Source: Primulina eburnea (lineage: Eukaryota > Streptophyta > Magnoliopsida > Lamiales > Gesneriaceae). Taken from it: a stretch of 64,000 nt of DNA. The translations under genes were made by a program, and so were the position numbers. A model generated the notes under the pieces. The model saw only the letters and a program-made list of their open reading frames with translations, searched no databases and had not been told where the DNA came from. The number at the start of each line of letters is the position of its first letter. Position 1 is the stretch's first letter. Shown here one piece after another: positions 1 through 9,490 of the stretch. Where the stretch lies: contig NC_133109.1 in the NCBI RefSeq assembly GCF_022965805.1, positions 2,309,001-2,373,000 of the forward strand, given 5' to 3'.

Positions 1-258
1 ATAAACTCTTTTTGCAATACAAAAGTTTGATAGTATCAAAATAAATGTTGGTGAGTCTTTATGATAAACTTTGATGAAAGAGTGAACAACATTATAATTG
101 AACTGGCTGCTCTTGTTAAAGAATATGGCAACCAAGAAATAGCCTTGAAAGTAATGATGGCACTCCCGAGAGTATGAATTTGAACTGGGTGTCCACATAT
201 CATAACATATCATAAAGCATGTGGAATTTGAATTGGAATTGAGAATAGATGGTGAATT

Positions 259-680
259 TGTAATGCCCCAGATTCGATGAATGTTCTCACTGTACAAAGA
301 CGAGTCTTTTTAGCGTACTTATATCCTCACTCACACGCACCCTAGAAAACTTCCCAGGGGGTCACCCATCCCAAAAGTGCCTCAAATCAAGCACGCTTAA
401 CTTTAGAGTTCTTAAGTGACGAGCTACTGAAAAAAAATGCACCTTCGTGATATGAGTAGTACATATCAAATCTTTTAAGCCCTCTTCAACTGTACAGTCT
501 ATTACATTGAACAGTCTCGGAATCCCTCTCATTCCGGTATGAAATCGGTTCATTTATGTTCCCTCCACCTAAAAGTCTGCCAGGAGCCGCTCATTGTCCG
601 TACAATCTCATGGCACCGACGATCACCCCCTGCCCTTTTCGGCCCCCGGCCTCACAGAATCGACTGGAAAACTGACCAAG
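259..680. mobile_element. Cassandra-like TRIM LTR with 5S rRNA-derived segment
   Basis: At 350-460 the plus strand closely resembles the reverse complement of plant 5S rRNA. It has the GGTCACCCATCC block near 360, AAGCACGCTTAACTTTAGAG near 389, and a diverged TGCACC block near 437. A TGTAATGCCCC start at 259 fits an LTR 5' end. An LTR containing a 5S-like promoter region is the hallmark of Cassandra TRIM elements. I see no second LTR and no primer site, so this is a solo or truncated copy. The left edge is reasonable and the right edge is a guess. A plain 5S pseudogene is the alternative. Confidence 0.5.
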
Positions 681-769
681 GGTCGAATACTATATCCATT
701 GATCAATCCATCTCGAAAAAAAATCAACCGAGCAGTTGAGTAATAATGTAATGTCATTATTCATGAAGA

Positions 770-1147
770 AAAGAATCAACTCCACAGCATAAGAAATTTT
801 AAGGTAGAGATTTCTAAGCTTAAGACAGAAAATGAGTGATTAAAGATTGAGCTTCAGTATTTGATTCATTAAAATCAGAAGTTAGTCGAGCTGATCAAAA
901 TTTGGAACCGGTCATTAGTCAATCTTGAAAAAATGCAAGAGGTGGAAAAAGATAGAAAATATATCGTCTTTGGTAGTAATGACGAAAATATTTTAATATG
1001 TGATGTGCTACTTGTTGAGAATTTATGCTATAACTTGATCAACATCAGTCAACTTTGTGGTAAATGATTTCATACGAGTGACAGAATAATTAGACTTGCT
1101 GATAATCAGACTTTATTGACTGGAATTAGAAAAGGTAATGTATATAA
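770..1147 (+). pseudogene. Left half of an old Copia polyprotein relic (gag end to protease/GAG-pre)
   Basis: Plus-strand translation gives a coiled gag-tail-like stretch near 790-940. It is followed by a segment reading VLLVENLCYNLINISQLC at about 1007-1065, which matches the conserved region after the protease of plant Copia polyproteins. Several stops interrupt it. Its continuation lies at 7357-7980, beyond the younger element inserted at 1148. Only fragments of the protein survive, and I could not find LTRs for this older copy. Confidence 0.6.
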
Positions 1148-1960
1148 TGTTGTTTGGGTATTCAAATATGAGGGAGAAACAAGAAGAAAACAATGGAAAT
1201 AACTTTGTAGAGGCAAGTGTTGAACACTTTCTCCTTAAGAAGAATTTGCCCTCACAATGTGCTAGAGTTTGTGGCAATCTTCTCCCAAGATACAACTACA
1301 ACACTTGAATAATGAGCACTCAAATATTCAAGTTCTTTCACAAAGAAATGGATGAACTCTCTCTTGTTGAAGAAAGGAAAAAGGAGAATATGCTTATGAT
1401 GTTATGATAAAAAAAAATGGTTTTGATTTTCAAATAATCATGCATTTAATGTTTTCCATGTAAGAGACATGATGTTTCAATCATAGGGGTGTCTCTTGGC
1501 ACTTGTAACTGATCACAAGCATCAAACAATGCCAAAGGAATGAAAAAATATCAGAAAAATTTCAAAGGGACGCGTCCGTGCGCACGCTGCCGAGCAGCTC
1601 TCGGCAGCGCTCGGCAGCGCCTGCCGAGAGCTCTCGGCAGGCGCGCGCCTGCCACTGTCTCGGCAGGCGCGCGCGGCTGCGCGCATGCCCGCGCGGCCGC
1701 GCGCCTGCCCCTGCCTCGGCAGGCGCGCGCGCGCCGCCGCGCGCATGGCACTGTTCACTGAGTTTTTTTTTCTCTTTTCCGTCCCTTACACGTTTCGACT
1801 ACTCGATTTATGTTCTTTCAACATATGATGAACTTTTCCGAGTTTTATTCAGAACAATCGAACTTAATATTCGTTCATTAAGCTTCGTTCGAATTTTTCC
1901 AAATCAAACACATTGATTTACTTGCTTAATTTTCATTCATTAAGCATCAAAATTCCAACA
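1148..1960 (-). repeat. 3' LTR of the Copia element (left copy)
   Basis: This copy is 813 bp. Positions 1148-1596 and 1866-1960 match the other LTR closely. Positions 1597-1865 do not match it: this block begins with a very GC-rich array of CGGCAG/GCGCGC units (to about 1760), including an 18-bp perfect palindrome at 1636-1653. ORFs predicted across the GC-rich block are compositional artefacts. Confidence 0.93.
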
Positions 1961-2496
1961 ATCCCCCACATGAATGAAATTAATGCATGAATGCTCGTGA
2001 TGCATAAGAGAGAGTATATACGAAAAATTATCTCATTAGGAGAGGTGGCTTTTGGCTTTGAACCTTCCCTAGTGGAATACAATCGGATTTACTAGGCCAC
2101 GAAGTGAACGTGATGTCTTGAACTTCTTGGCGGTTAATGTAAAACCAGACAACTGTACCCACATGATAACCTTCCTTCCATTTCCATTTTGTTTTATCGG
2201 TTGTGTCCGTTTTGGCCATGGAACACATCTTGGCTTCATACGTATTTCATCGAGGCGGCCCGTCCTCACACGTACATAGGTGATCTCCTTGTAAAAAGGG
2301 TATCCTACTTACCCCGCTTTTGCAAGCAACGGAATCATTAAAAGTACAATACTTAACCTCACTACCTTTGTAGGCAACTTCACTCATCGTCTTAGGAATG
2401 AGGAGTGATTCCTCAAGTTTTCATAATTTAGTTGTCCCATTGAACCAAGATCTTGGGATCTCCAATCTACAAGGTTGGGTTGCCACTATGAAAACT

Positions 2497-3216
2497 TTAT
2501 TTGTTCGGTTTTAAACCCAATCCTCTTGACAGACAGTACATTTGATCTCTATTTAATGCTTTTGTAATCGGATCCGCTAAGTTATCCTTTGATTTAATAT
2601 AATCAACAGATATAACTCCATTAGAGATCAACTGTCGCACAGTATTATGTCTTCGACGAATGTGTCGAGACTTGCCATTGTACATACTGTTTTGTGCCCT
2701 TGCAATTGCCGACTGACTGTCGCAATGTATCATGATTGCTGGCACTGGACTTGTCCAACATGGAATGTCCTCTAGAAAGTTGCGAAGCCACTCAGCTTCT
2801 TATGCAGCTTTATCTAGCGCTATGATCTCTGATTCCATAGTAGATCTTGTAATGCAAGTTTGTTTCGTTGACCTCCAAGAGACTGCTCCTCCACCAATGC
2901 TAAATACATAGCCACTAGTGGATTTGGAGTCATTGGTGTCAGAAATCTAATTTGCATCACAGTATCCTTCAAGTACTGCAGGATATCTTGTGTAATTGAG
3001 TCCATATTCTGAGGTGTGCTTTAAATATCTAAGCATCCTTGTCAACGCCTTCCAATGTGCATCACTAGGATTACTTGTAAACCGACTTAACTTGTTAACC
3101 GCACAAGCGATGTCAGGTCTAGTACAGTTAGTGATGTACATAAGGCTTCCAATAATTTTGGAGTATTCCAATTGGAAAACTGGTTCTCCACGATTCTTCG
3201 CCAAATGAACATTCAC
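2497..3216 (-). pseudogene. Copia RNase H domain, with in-frame stops
   Basis: The translation shows the end of the RT region and RNase H typical of plant Copia: [20 protein letters not shown], then a stop near 2949, then a segment with [18 protein letters not shown], another stop near 2800, then MIHCDSQSAIARAQN and HIRRRHNTVRQLI, ending LADPITKALNRD. These are the standard tRP-D-A / S-x-E / CDSQSAI landmarks. At least two nonsense codons interrupt it, so no full-length enzyme is made. The stretch 1961-2496 beyond it is the untranslated tail of the element. Confidence 0.88.
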
Positions 3217-3218
3217 GT

Positions 3219-4565
3219 CTAAAGGCGTTTTACTGGGGTAGAGTCATAAGCGTTAAACTTCTTTAACACTGTTTCTACATAATGAGATTGAGATAGGACT
3301 ATTGCTTCTGGAGTTCTAAAGATTTTAATCCCTAGAATTACATCAGCAATACCCATATCTTTCATATCAAAATGTTTTGTCAACATTTTATTTGTACCCT
3401 TAATCAACTCTTGGCTATTCCCCATTATTAGCATGTCATCCACATATAGACATACCATCACATAAGATTTTCGAGTGCCTTTAATGTAAACACATTTGTC
3501 ACACTCATTTATCTTAAATCCATTTGACAATACTACCTTGTCAATTTTTTCGTGCCACTGCTTGGGCGCTTGTTTAAGTCCATATAGTGACTTAACTAAA
3601 CGACAGACTTTTCTTTCTTGTCCTTTAACTATGAAGCCTTCAGGTTGCTCCATATATATTTTTTCTTCAAGTTCACCATTTAAGAATGCCGTTTTGACAT
3701 CCATTTGATGTATCTCAAGGTTATGCAAAGCCGCAATAGCAATGAGCACACGAATGGATGTTATTCTTGACACTGGTGAATACGTGTCGAAGAAATCGTG
3801 ACCTTCTATTTGTCTATAGCCTTTGGCCACAAGCCTGGCTTTGTATTTTTCAATACTTCCATCAACTCTCATTTTCTTTTTCAATATCCATTTGCATCCC
3901 AATGGCTTGGTACCTGGTGGAAGATCCACTAGTTCCCAAGTATGGTTTTGCAAAATGGAATCCATTTCAGAGTTGATGGCTTCTTTCCAATAAGGAGCGT
4001 CAGGGCTAGCAAGGGCATCTTGTATGTTCTTTGGTTCATTCTCCAACATAAAAGTATGGAAGTCTGGACCAAAGGACTTTGAGATTCTAGCCCTTTTGCT
4101 TCTTCTTGGCTCTTGCTCTTTTGAAGAGTCTTCCAATGGTGTAGCATTTTCATTTAGAGTTGGATCATGTGTAGGTACTTGACCTTCATGCTCCGTCTCA
4201 ATTTTTCGCTTGCTAGAACCATTTTCTTTCCTTTCTTTACAAGGAAATATATTTTCAAAAAAAACTGCATTTCTTGACTCAATTTTCATGCTCGTATTCA
4301 TTTCTGCATTTTCAGATTTGTGCACTATAAACCTATAGGCACTACTATTATGTGCATATCCGATGAATATGCAGTCGACCGTCTTTGGTCCAATCCGCTC
4401 TTGTTTAGGCTTTGGTATTTCAACCTTAGCTAGACACCCCCACACTTTGAGATACTTGTAGGAAGGTTTGTGACCTTTCAACAATTCATAAGGTGATTTG
4501 TCATTTTTCTTGTGGGGTATCTTGTTCAGGATGTGATTAGCCGATAGTATTGTTTCCCCCCACAA
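3219..4565 (-). CDS. Copia integrase C-terminus and reverse transcriptase (pol fragment)
   Basis: An open stretch of 448 codons. The first part carries the integrase C-terminal GKKP-like region ([17 protein letters not shown] and DCIFIGY). A variable linker follows, then the RVT_2 domain with [38 protein letters not shown] and YGLKQAP. The catalytic YVDD sits in [10 protein letters not shown]. Reading is lost at the 3' end by a frame break near 3219. The upstream integrase core lies in other frames. The open length suggests recent decay rather than long neutral drift. Confidence 0.9.
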   Translation of the reverse strand: MWGETILSANHILNKIPHKKNDKSPYELLKGHKPSYKYLKVWGCLAKVEIPKPKQERIGPKTVDCIFIGYAHNSSAYRFIVHKSENAEMNTSMKIESRNAVFFENIFPCKERKENGSSKRKIETEHEGQVPTHDPTLNENATPLEDSSKEQEPRRSKRARISKSFGPDFHTFMLENEPKNIQDALASPDAPYWKEAINSEMDSILQNHTWELVDLPPGTKPLGCKWILKKKMRVDGSIEKYKARLVAKGYRQIEGHDFFDTYSPVSRITSIRVLIAIAALHNLEIHQMDVKTAFLNGELEEKIYMEQPEGFIVKGQERKVCRLVKSLYGLKQAPKQWHEKIDKVVLSNGFKINECDKCVYIKGTRKSYVMVCLYVDDMLIMGNSQELIKGTNKMLTKHFDMKDMGIADVILGIKIFRTPEAIVLSQSHYVETVLKKFNAYDSTPVKRL

Positions 4566-4577
4566 GTTTTGGGGTAG

Positions 4578-5062
4578 TCATGAACTTATCAACATAGCAT
4601 TCATCATATCTTTTAGAGTTCGATTCTTTCTTTCGGCAATGCCATTCGATTGTGGTGAATAAAGTGCAGTTGTTTCATGAATTATACCCACAGATGTGCA
4701 GAATTCATTAAACGGTGCTCCGTATTCGCCCCCTCTATCGCTTCGAACTCTCTTTATTTGTTTGCCTAGTTGATTCTCAACTTCGGTCTTATAAAATTTG
4801 AATGCTTCAAGAGCTTCATCTTTTGACCTCAAAAGATATACGTAATAGTACCTTGTATTATCATCAATGAATGTCACGTAGTATCTTTTTCCTCATCTAG
4901 TTGTACAAACTTTAAATCACCAAGATCGGTGTGTACTAGTTCTAGAGGAGTTGTACATCTTTCAATCGAGTGGTAAGGCGCTTTGGTCATTTTTGCTTCA
5001 ACACATATCTCGCATTTGTGTGTTGGATCGACGTTGTGTTTAGGCAATAATTCAAGTTTCAT
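4578..5062 (-). pseudogene. Copia GAG-pre-integrase and integrase core, frame-broken
   Basis: Two overlapping minus-strand frames together give the zinc-finger part ([23 protein letters not shown]) and the rve core (MTFIDDNTRYYYVYLLRSKD, RSDRGGEYGAPF, YSPQSNGIAERKNRTL). The HTD, D and E catalytic positions are visible. A frame change near 4875 and another near 4570 separate it from the flanking gag and RT frames. The upstream 5063-5220 carries the rest of the GAG-pre domain with stops. Confidence 0.88.
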
Positions 5063-5220
5063 TAAACATGCAAGGTATTAAAATTTACGTGTCCTAAACG
5101 AACATGCCATAAATGAGAACACTCAAGCAAGTAAATAGAACTCTTGTCTTTATTACTTTCAACAACATTTTGGCGTATAGCCATTACATTCAACTTGAAA
5201 AAGTTCTCATCGAGATATCC

Positions 5221-6438
5221 TTATCCAATAAAATGACCATTCTTAGTCAATACAACCTTGTTAGACTCAAATACTAGTCTAAACCCGTGTTTGACCAACA
5301 AAGACCCCGACACGAGGTTCTTTCTTATGTCCGGTACATGAAGTACATCAACAAGGGTTACTTGCAAACCCGATGTCATCTTCAGTATCACATTTCCGGT
5401 GCCCACCACCTCAGATGTAGCGGAGTTCCCCATGTGTAGTTTTCTCCCGGTCGATGGAGTGTATGTAGAGAACATCCCTTTGTCGGAGCATATGTGTCGA
5501 GTTGCTCCCGTATCAACCCACCACTCGTTGGGATTTTCCACCAAATTTGTTTCCAAAATAACTGCAGACAAATTAAGTTCAGAAAAATCAAATGGTACCG
5601 ACCTTTCTTGAACTACGTTGGCTTGAGGATTTCCCTTCTTTGGCTTCCTACAATCCTTAGCCATGTGATTTGGTTTTCCGCAGTTATAACAAGTGCCTTT
5701 GAACTTCTTCTTGTTTGATGGTTGTTGGCCTTGTTGTGGTTGCTTTTCAAACTTCCTTTTCTTCCCTTGAGAATTTGATTCAACAATGTTCACCCTTGGT
5801 GACATCTTACTTGCCTTGGCCTCGGTGCTCTTGTTGTCCTCTTCTATCCTCAATCTCACAATGAGATCCTCCAATCCCATGTCCTTTCTTTTGTGCTTCA
5901 AGTAATTCTTGAAATCCTTCCACAACGGAGGGAGTTTCTCGATCAACGTAGCAACTTGGAAAGACTCACTTAGACTCATTCCTTCCGCATGAATCTCGTG
6001 CAAGATAAGTTGTAGTTCTTGCACTTGACTCATCACAGATTTTGAGTCTATCATCTTGAAGTCTAGAAATCTACCAACAATGAACTTCTTCAAGCCCGCA
6101 TCCTCCGCTCTGTATTTCTTATCAAGCATATCCCATAGTTCTTTGGCGGTCTTGAATTGACAATACACATTGTATAATGCATTGTCAAGTCCATTTAGGA
6201 TGTAGTTCTTGCACAAGAAGTCACTTTGGTTCCATGCATCCAAAGCGGCCCTCATGTTGGTGTCTGTCTCGTTTTCAGCAACGGTGGGAGGATCCTCCTT
6301 CAAGAACCTTGACAAACTCAAGGTTGTGAGATAGAAAAGCATCTTTTGTTGCCATCTATTGAAATCCGCACCAGAAAATTTTTCTGGTTTTTCTCCTTGT
6401 GCAATAGTTGGATGTGGTGTTGTAGATAATGATGCCAT
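5221..6438 (-). CDS. Copia gag and protease polyprotein part
   Basis: An open frame of 405 codons starting 49 bases inside the 5' LTR. Residues about 1-210 are the UBN2-type gag domain (LWDMLDKKY and [15 protein letters not shown]). A zinc knuckle [14 protein letters not shown] (CX2CX4HX4C) follows at about residue 252, then the protease active site [12 protein letters not shown] and the [16 protein letters not shown] segment. A stop after NGHFIG ends the frame before GAG-pre-integrase. This is the best preserved protein of the element. Confidence 0.93.
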   Translation of the reverse strand: MASLSTTPHPTIAQGEKPEKFSGADFNRWQQKMLFYLTTLSLSRFLKEDPPTVAENETDTNMRAALDAWNQSDFLCKNYILNGLDNALYNVYCQFKTAKELWDMLDKKYRAEDAGLKKFIVGRFLDFKMIDSKSVMSQVQELQLILHEIHAEGMSLSESFQVATLIEKLPPLWKDFKNYLKHKRKDMGLEDLIVRLRIEEDNKSTEAKASKMSPRVNIVESNSQGKKRKFEKQPQQGQQPSNKKKFKGTCYNCGKPNHMAKDCRKPKKGNPQANVVQERSVPFDFSELNLSAVILETNLVENPNEWWVDTGATRHICSDKGMFSTYTPSTGRKLHMGNSATSEVVGTGNVILKMTSGLQVTLVDVLHVPDIRKNLVSGSLLVKHGFRLVFESNKVVLTKNGHFIG

Positions 6439-6486
6439 TGAGATTCTTCTTGCAAATAATCAAAAATCCGAAATTCTTCTTAAGCT

Positions 6487-7356
6487 TGTTGTTTGGGTAT
6501 TCAAATATGAGGGAAAAACAAGAAGAAAACAATGGAAATAACTTTGTAGAGGCAAGTGTTGAACACTTTTTCCTTAAGAAGAATTTGCCCTCACAATGTG
6601 CTAGAGTTTGTGGCAATCTTCTCCCAAGATACAACTACAACACTTGAATAATGAGCACTCAAATATTCAAGTTCTTTCACAAAGAAATGGATGAACTCTC
6701 TCTTGTTGAAGAAAGGAAGAAGGAGAATATGCTTATGATGTTATGATAAAAAAAAATGGTTTTGATTTTCAAATAATCATGCATTTAATGTTTTCCATGT
6801 AAGATAGATGATCTTTCAATCATAGGGGTGTCCCTTGGCACTTGTAACTGATCACAAGCATCAAACAATGCCAAAGAATGAAAAAATGTCAGAAAAATTT
6901 CGAAGGGACGCGTCCGTGCGCACGCTGCCGAGCATTTTCCTTTTGCATGGCTCGCGCTCGGGCGGTGGTACACTACCGCTCGAGCGCGGCATCCTCTGTC
7001 CAAGCACTCGGCGTGTTGCATCTTGGCGCTCGGGCGGTCAAAAACTACCGCCCGGGCGCCGCATCTTCTGCCCGAACATTTTTCCTGTTGAACATTGGCG
7101 CTCGGGCGGTCAAAACCACCGCTCGGGCGCCACACTCTCTGCCCAACTTTCTCGAATTTCACATGTAGTCTTATTTTCGTGTCCCGATTAATACTTTCAT
7201 AATCATATCAAATTATATATCAATAATTATAGATTACTAGGATTAAATTTCCGGGCATTACAATATTCGTTCATTAAGCTTCGTTCGAATTTTTCCAAAT
7301 CAAACACATTGATTTACTTGCTTAATTTTCATTCATTAAGCATCAAAATTCCAACA
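6487..7356 (-). repeat. 5' LTR of the Copia element (right copy)
   Basis: This copy is 870 bp. The outer parts 6487-6934 and 7262-7356 match the left copy. The middle 6935-7261 is unrelated to the left copy. It has three imperfect units containing GCTCGGGCGGT...ACCGC(T/C)CGGGCGC, each able to fold on itself. An AT-rich stretch follows, ending CCGGGCATTACA. The minus-strand start TGTTGGAATTTTG and end AACAACA are shared by both copies. Confidence 0.93.
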
Positions 7357-7980
7357 TATAAATCGATTGGAATATAATCATTTAGTCTCACCGACATGTT
7401 TTGCAGCAGTTAATAATGATAAATAGTGGTTATAGAATAAGAGGATAAATCGTCTTAATTTTAGATCGATTAATAATTTGTGTAAATTGAACTTATTTGA
7501 TGGATTGCTTGATATAGAATTTGTTAAGAATCATATATGTTCTGCTTGTCGGTTAGATAAACAGATCAAATGTAGTTTTTCAAAATAAAGATAGAAACTG
7601 ATAAGTAAATTATGAAAATTATTGCATATGGATTTATTTGGACATACACATATAATGAGCTTAGGAAGAATGAAATATATTTTTATTATTTCCGATGAAT
7701 TTTTCAGATTTACTTGGATTATATTTCTAAATGATAAAGATCATATTTATGTCCAACTGATTAGATTTCTTAGACGCGTTCAAAATGAAAATCAGTTTCA
7801 GTAATCAAGATCGGTGGTGATCGCAATACTAAATTCACTGACAAAACTTTTGATGCATAAATATATGAACGTGGAATTCAGCGTGAGTATTCTGTAGCTA
7901 GAATACTTCAGTAAAATTGAGTTGTTGAATTAGAAAATACTTTTTTAAAAAGAACTATAATATTGAAAAAATTGAATTTA
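7357..7980 (+). pseudogene. Right half of the old Copia relic (GAG-pre and integrase core)
   Basis: Directly after the TATAA duplication, plus-strand frames give a GAG-pre-integrase-like piece (about 7495-7585, with the C-S-A-C pair in HICSACRLDKQ). The start of an integrase core follows (MDLFGHTHIMSLGRMKYIF, then FRFTWIIFLNDKD, at 7622-7800). Many stops are present. It continues the relic at 770-1147. The break point coincides exactly with the younger element's target duplication. Confidence 0.7.
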
Positions 7981-9490
7981 CTCTCGTTTTTTCTTATTTA
8001 TTCGGAATCACATATTTGTAACAAAAAAATTACGTTATTATTAACATTTTTTAAAAAACAGTTGAAAAAATTATAAAAGAAAAAGTAATAAGAGAGACTT
8101 CGTTTTACCCTCACAATATATATTTGTAACCAAAAATAAAATTGTAACTTTAAATTGGATTATTAATCACATATTTTAATGTAAAAAATATAATTTTGAT
8201 TTTGAAATAATTAAAATATAAAAATACTAATTTTAAAAAAAAATAAGTTTTTTTAAATAGTGTCATGGACTAAAACAACGTCCATAATATATTTAAAATT
8301 TAAAATATATTATTTACTATATTATATTATTATTTTATATAATATAACTGCTTTTCGGTTTGATCGATTAAAATTATTTTTAAAGTAGATCGTTACGATA
8401 TGAAAACATCGATTTAGATAATATGAAATTTGTAGAATATTTATTCTACATTAAAACATTGAAATTTGTCAAATTTGTTATCGCAAGATCAAGTTATCAC
8501 ATAACATTAATTACTTAACAAACCAAGTACACAAATCCTCCATTTGTTACCATATCAACTTATAAAAGAGTATTTTGTAAGACGATCTCACGAATTTTGA
8601 TTTGTGAAACGGGTCAATCTTATCGATATTCACAATAAAAAATAATATTTTTAGCACAAAAAATAATATTTTTTTCGTGGATGACCTAAATAAAATATGT
8701 GTCTCACAAATTAAGATCAATGAGACCGTCTCATACAAATTTTTATCTTTATAAAATCACAATCAAGAGCGATGTACCTCAACCTTTTCCATTGGGTAAT
8801 TGGGGTTTGCATTATTTTTAAATTTTAAGCATTTTTTGGGTATAAAATGTAATATAATAACACAAATATTTCTAACGTTCCATAAAAAAAAATTAAACTT
8901 TATAAGAGAATGTTAAATAAACTAAATAGAAATTTATAAAGAATAAAAAAAACAAAGCAAAGTAATTATTCTATTTATTTTCAAATGTTTTGAAAATATT
9001 TTCGAGATTTTCGCAAAACCATGTTACAATAAGATATGAAATTACTCTATGCTAAAGGTCCGACTCAAATAATAATAATAACAAATTAGAAAGTTATTTG
9101 GTAAAGTTCATTATGCAACAAACAGACTCAAATGCCAAAAATATACCTTATTCAACTTGAAATATGAAACACCATAAAACGGAGAGGTCACCAAGAAAAT
9201 AATAAATCAACAAATATGGATGAAATGTATCAGCAAAGTACTGTTCTTGATAACTAAAGAATGATACAGTCCCACCAACAATGAAACAATACACAATTAA
9301 CCTAACTCAGCACTGAAAACATGATCCCAAATCCCAATAAGATGTTTAACCTCGACCCTTGCCCCTGCTAAATCCTAACCACAGAAGGTTGTTTCGAAAT
9401 ACTCGAAAAGTCGTAAAAAAATTCGGTAAACCGGGCCAGCTCAATTCAGACATCCTAAAACACAACAGATACCAACTGGAAAAAGAATTC
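7981..9490. other. AT-rich spacer downstream of the SKU5-like gene
   Basis: No gene is seen apart from one short dispersed repeat at 8577-8748. The last few hundred bases (about 9050-9490) are less AT-rich and probably hold the 3' untranslated region and terminator of the gene on the minus strand. Confidence 0.5.
8577..8748 (-). repeat. GTGAGACGGTCTCAC-family repeat, copy 1 (decayed)
   Basis: It contains TAAGACGATCTCACG at the left and GAGACCGTCTCATACAAA at the right. In between is the family core (ATTCACAATAAAAA, AAAAATAATATTTTTT, GGATGACC). It is inverted relative to the copy at 18206. Confidence 0.75.

Larger units (their letters stand above)
1148..7356 (-). mobile_element. Full-length Ty1/Copia LTR retrotransposon, degenerate
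   Basis: The element is bounded by TG...CA LTRs and flanked by a perfect 5-bp target duplication, TATAA at 1143-1147 and 7357-7361. On the minus strand the order is 5' LTR, gag with zinc knuckle, protease, integrase, reverse transcriptase, RNase H, purine-rich tract (complement of 1961-1967) and 3' LTR. This order is the Copia hallmark. Only about 48 bases separate the 5' LTR from the gag start, and I see no standard initiator-Met primer site, so priming may be non-canonical. Integrase and RNase H carry stops and frame breaks, so it is not autonomous. The shared outer parts of the LTRs are about 98% identical by eye, which suggests a fairly young insertion. It split an older plus-strand Copia relic. 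Confidence 0.95.

Noticed and set aside
539..739. 66-codon plus-strand ORF
   Set aside because: It falls in the Cassandra-like repeat and shows no protein-like conservation.
1522..1916. Several overlapping ORFs rich in Arg/Ala/Pro on both strands
   Set aside because: They lie in the GC-rich palindromic LTR block. Open frames in all directions are expected there from composition alone.
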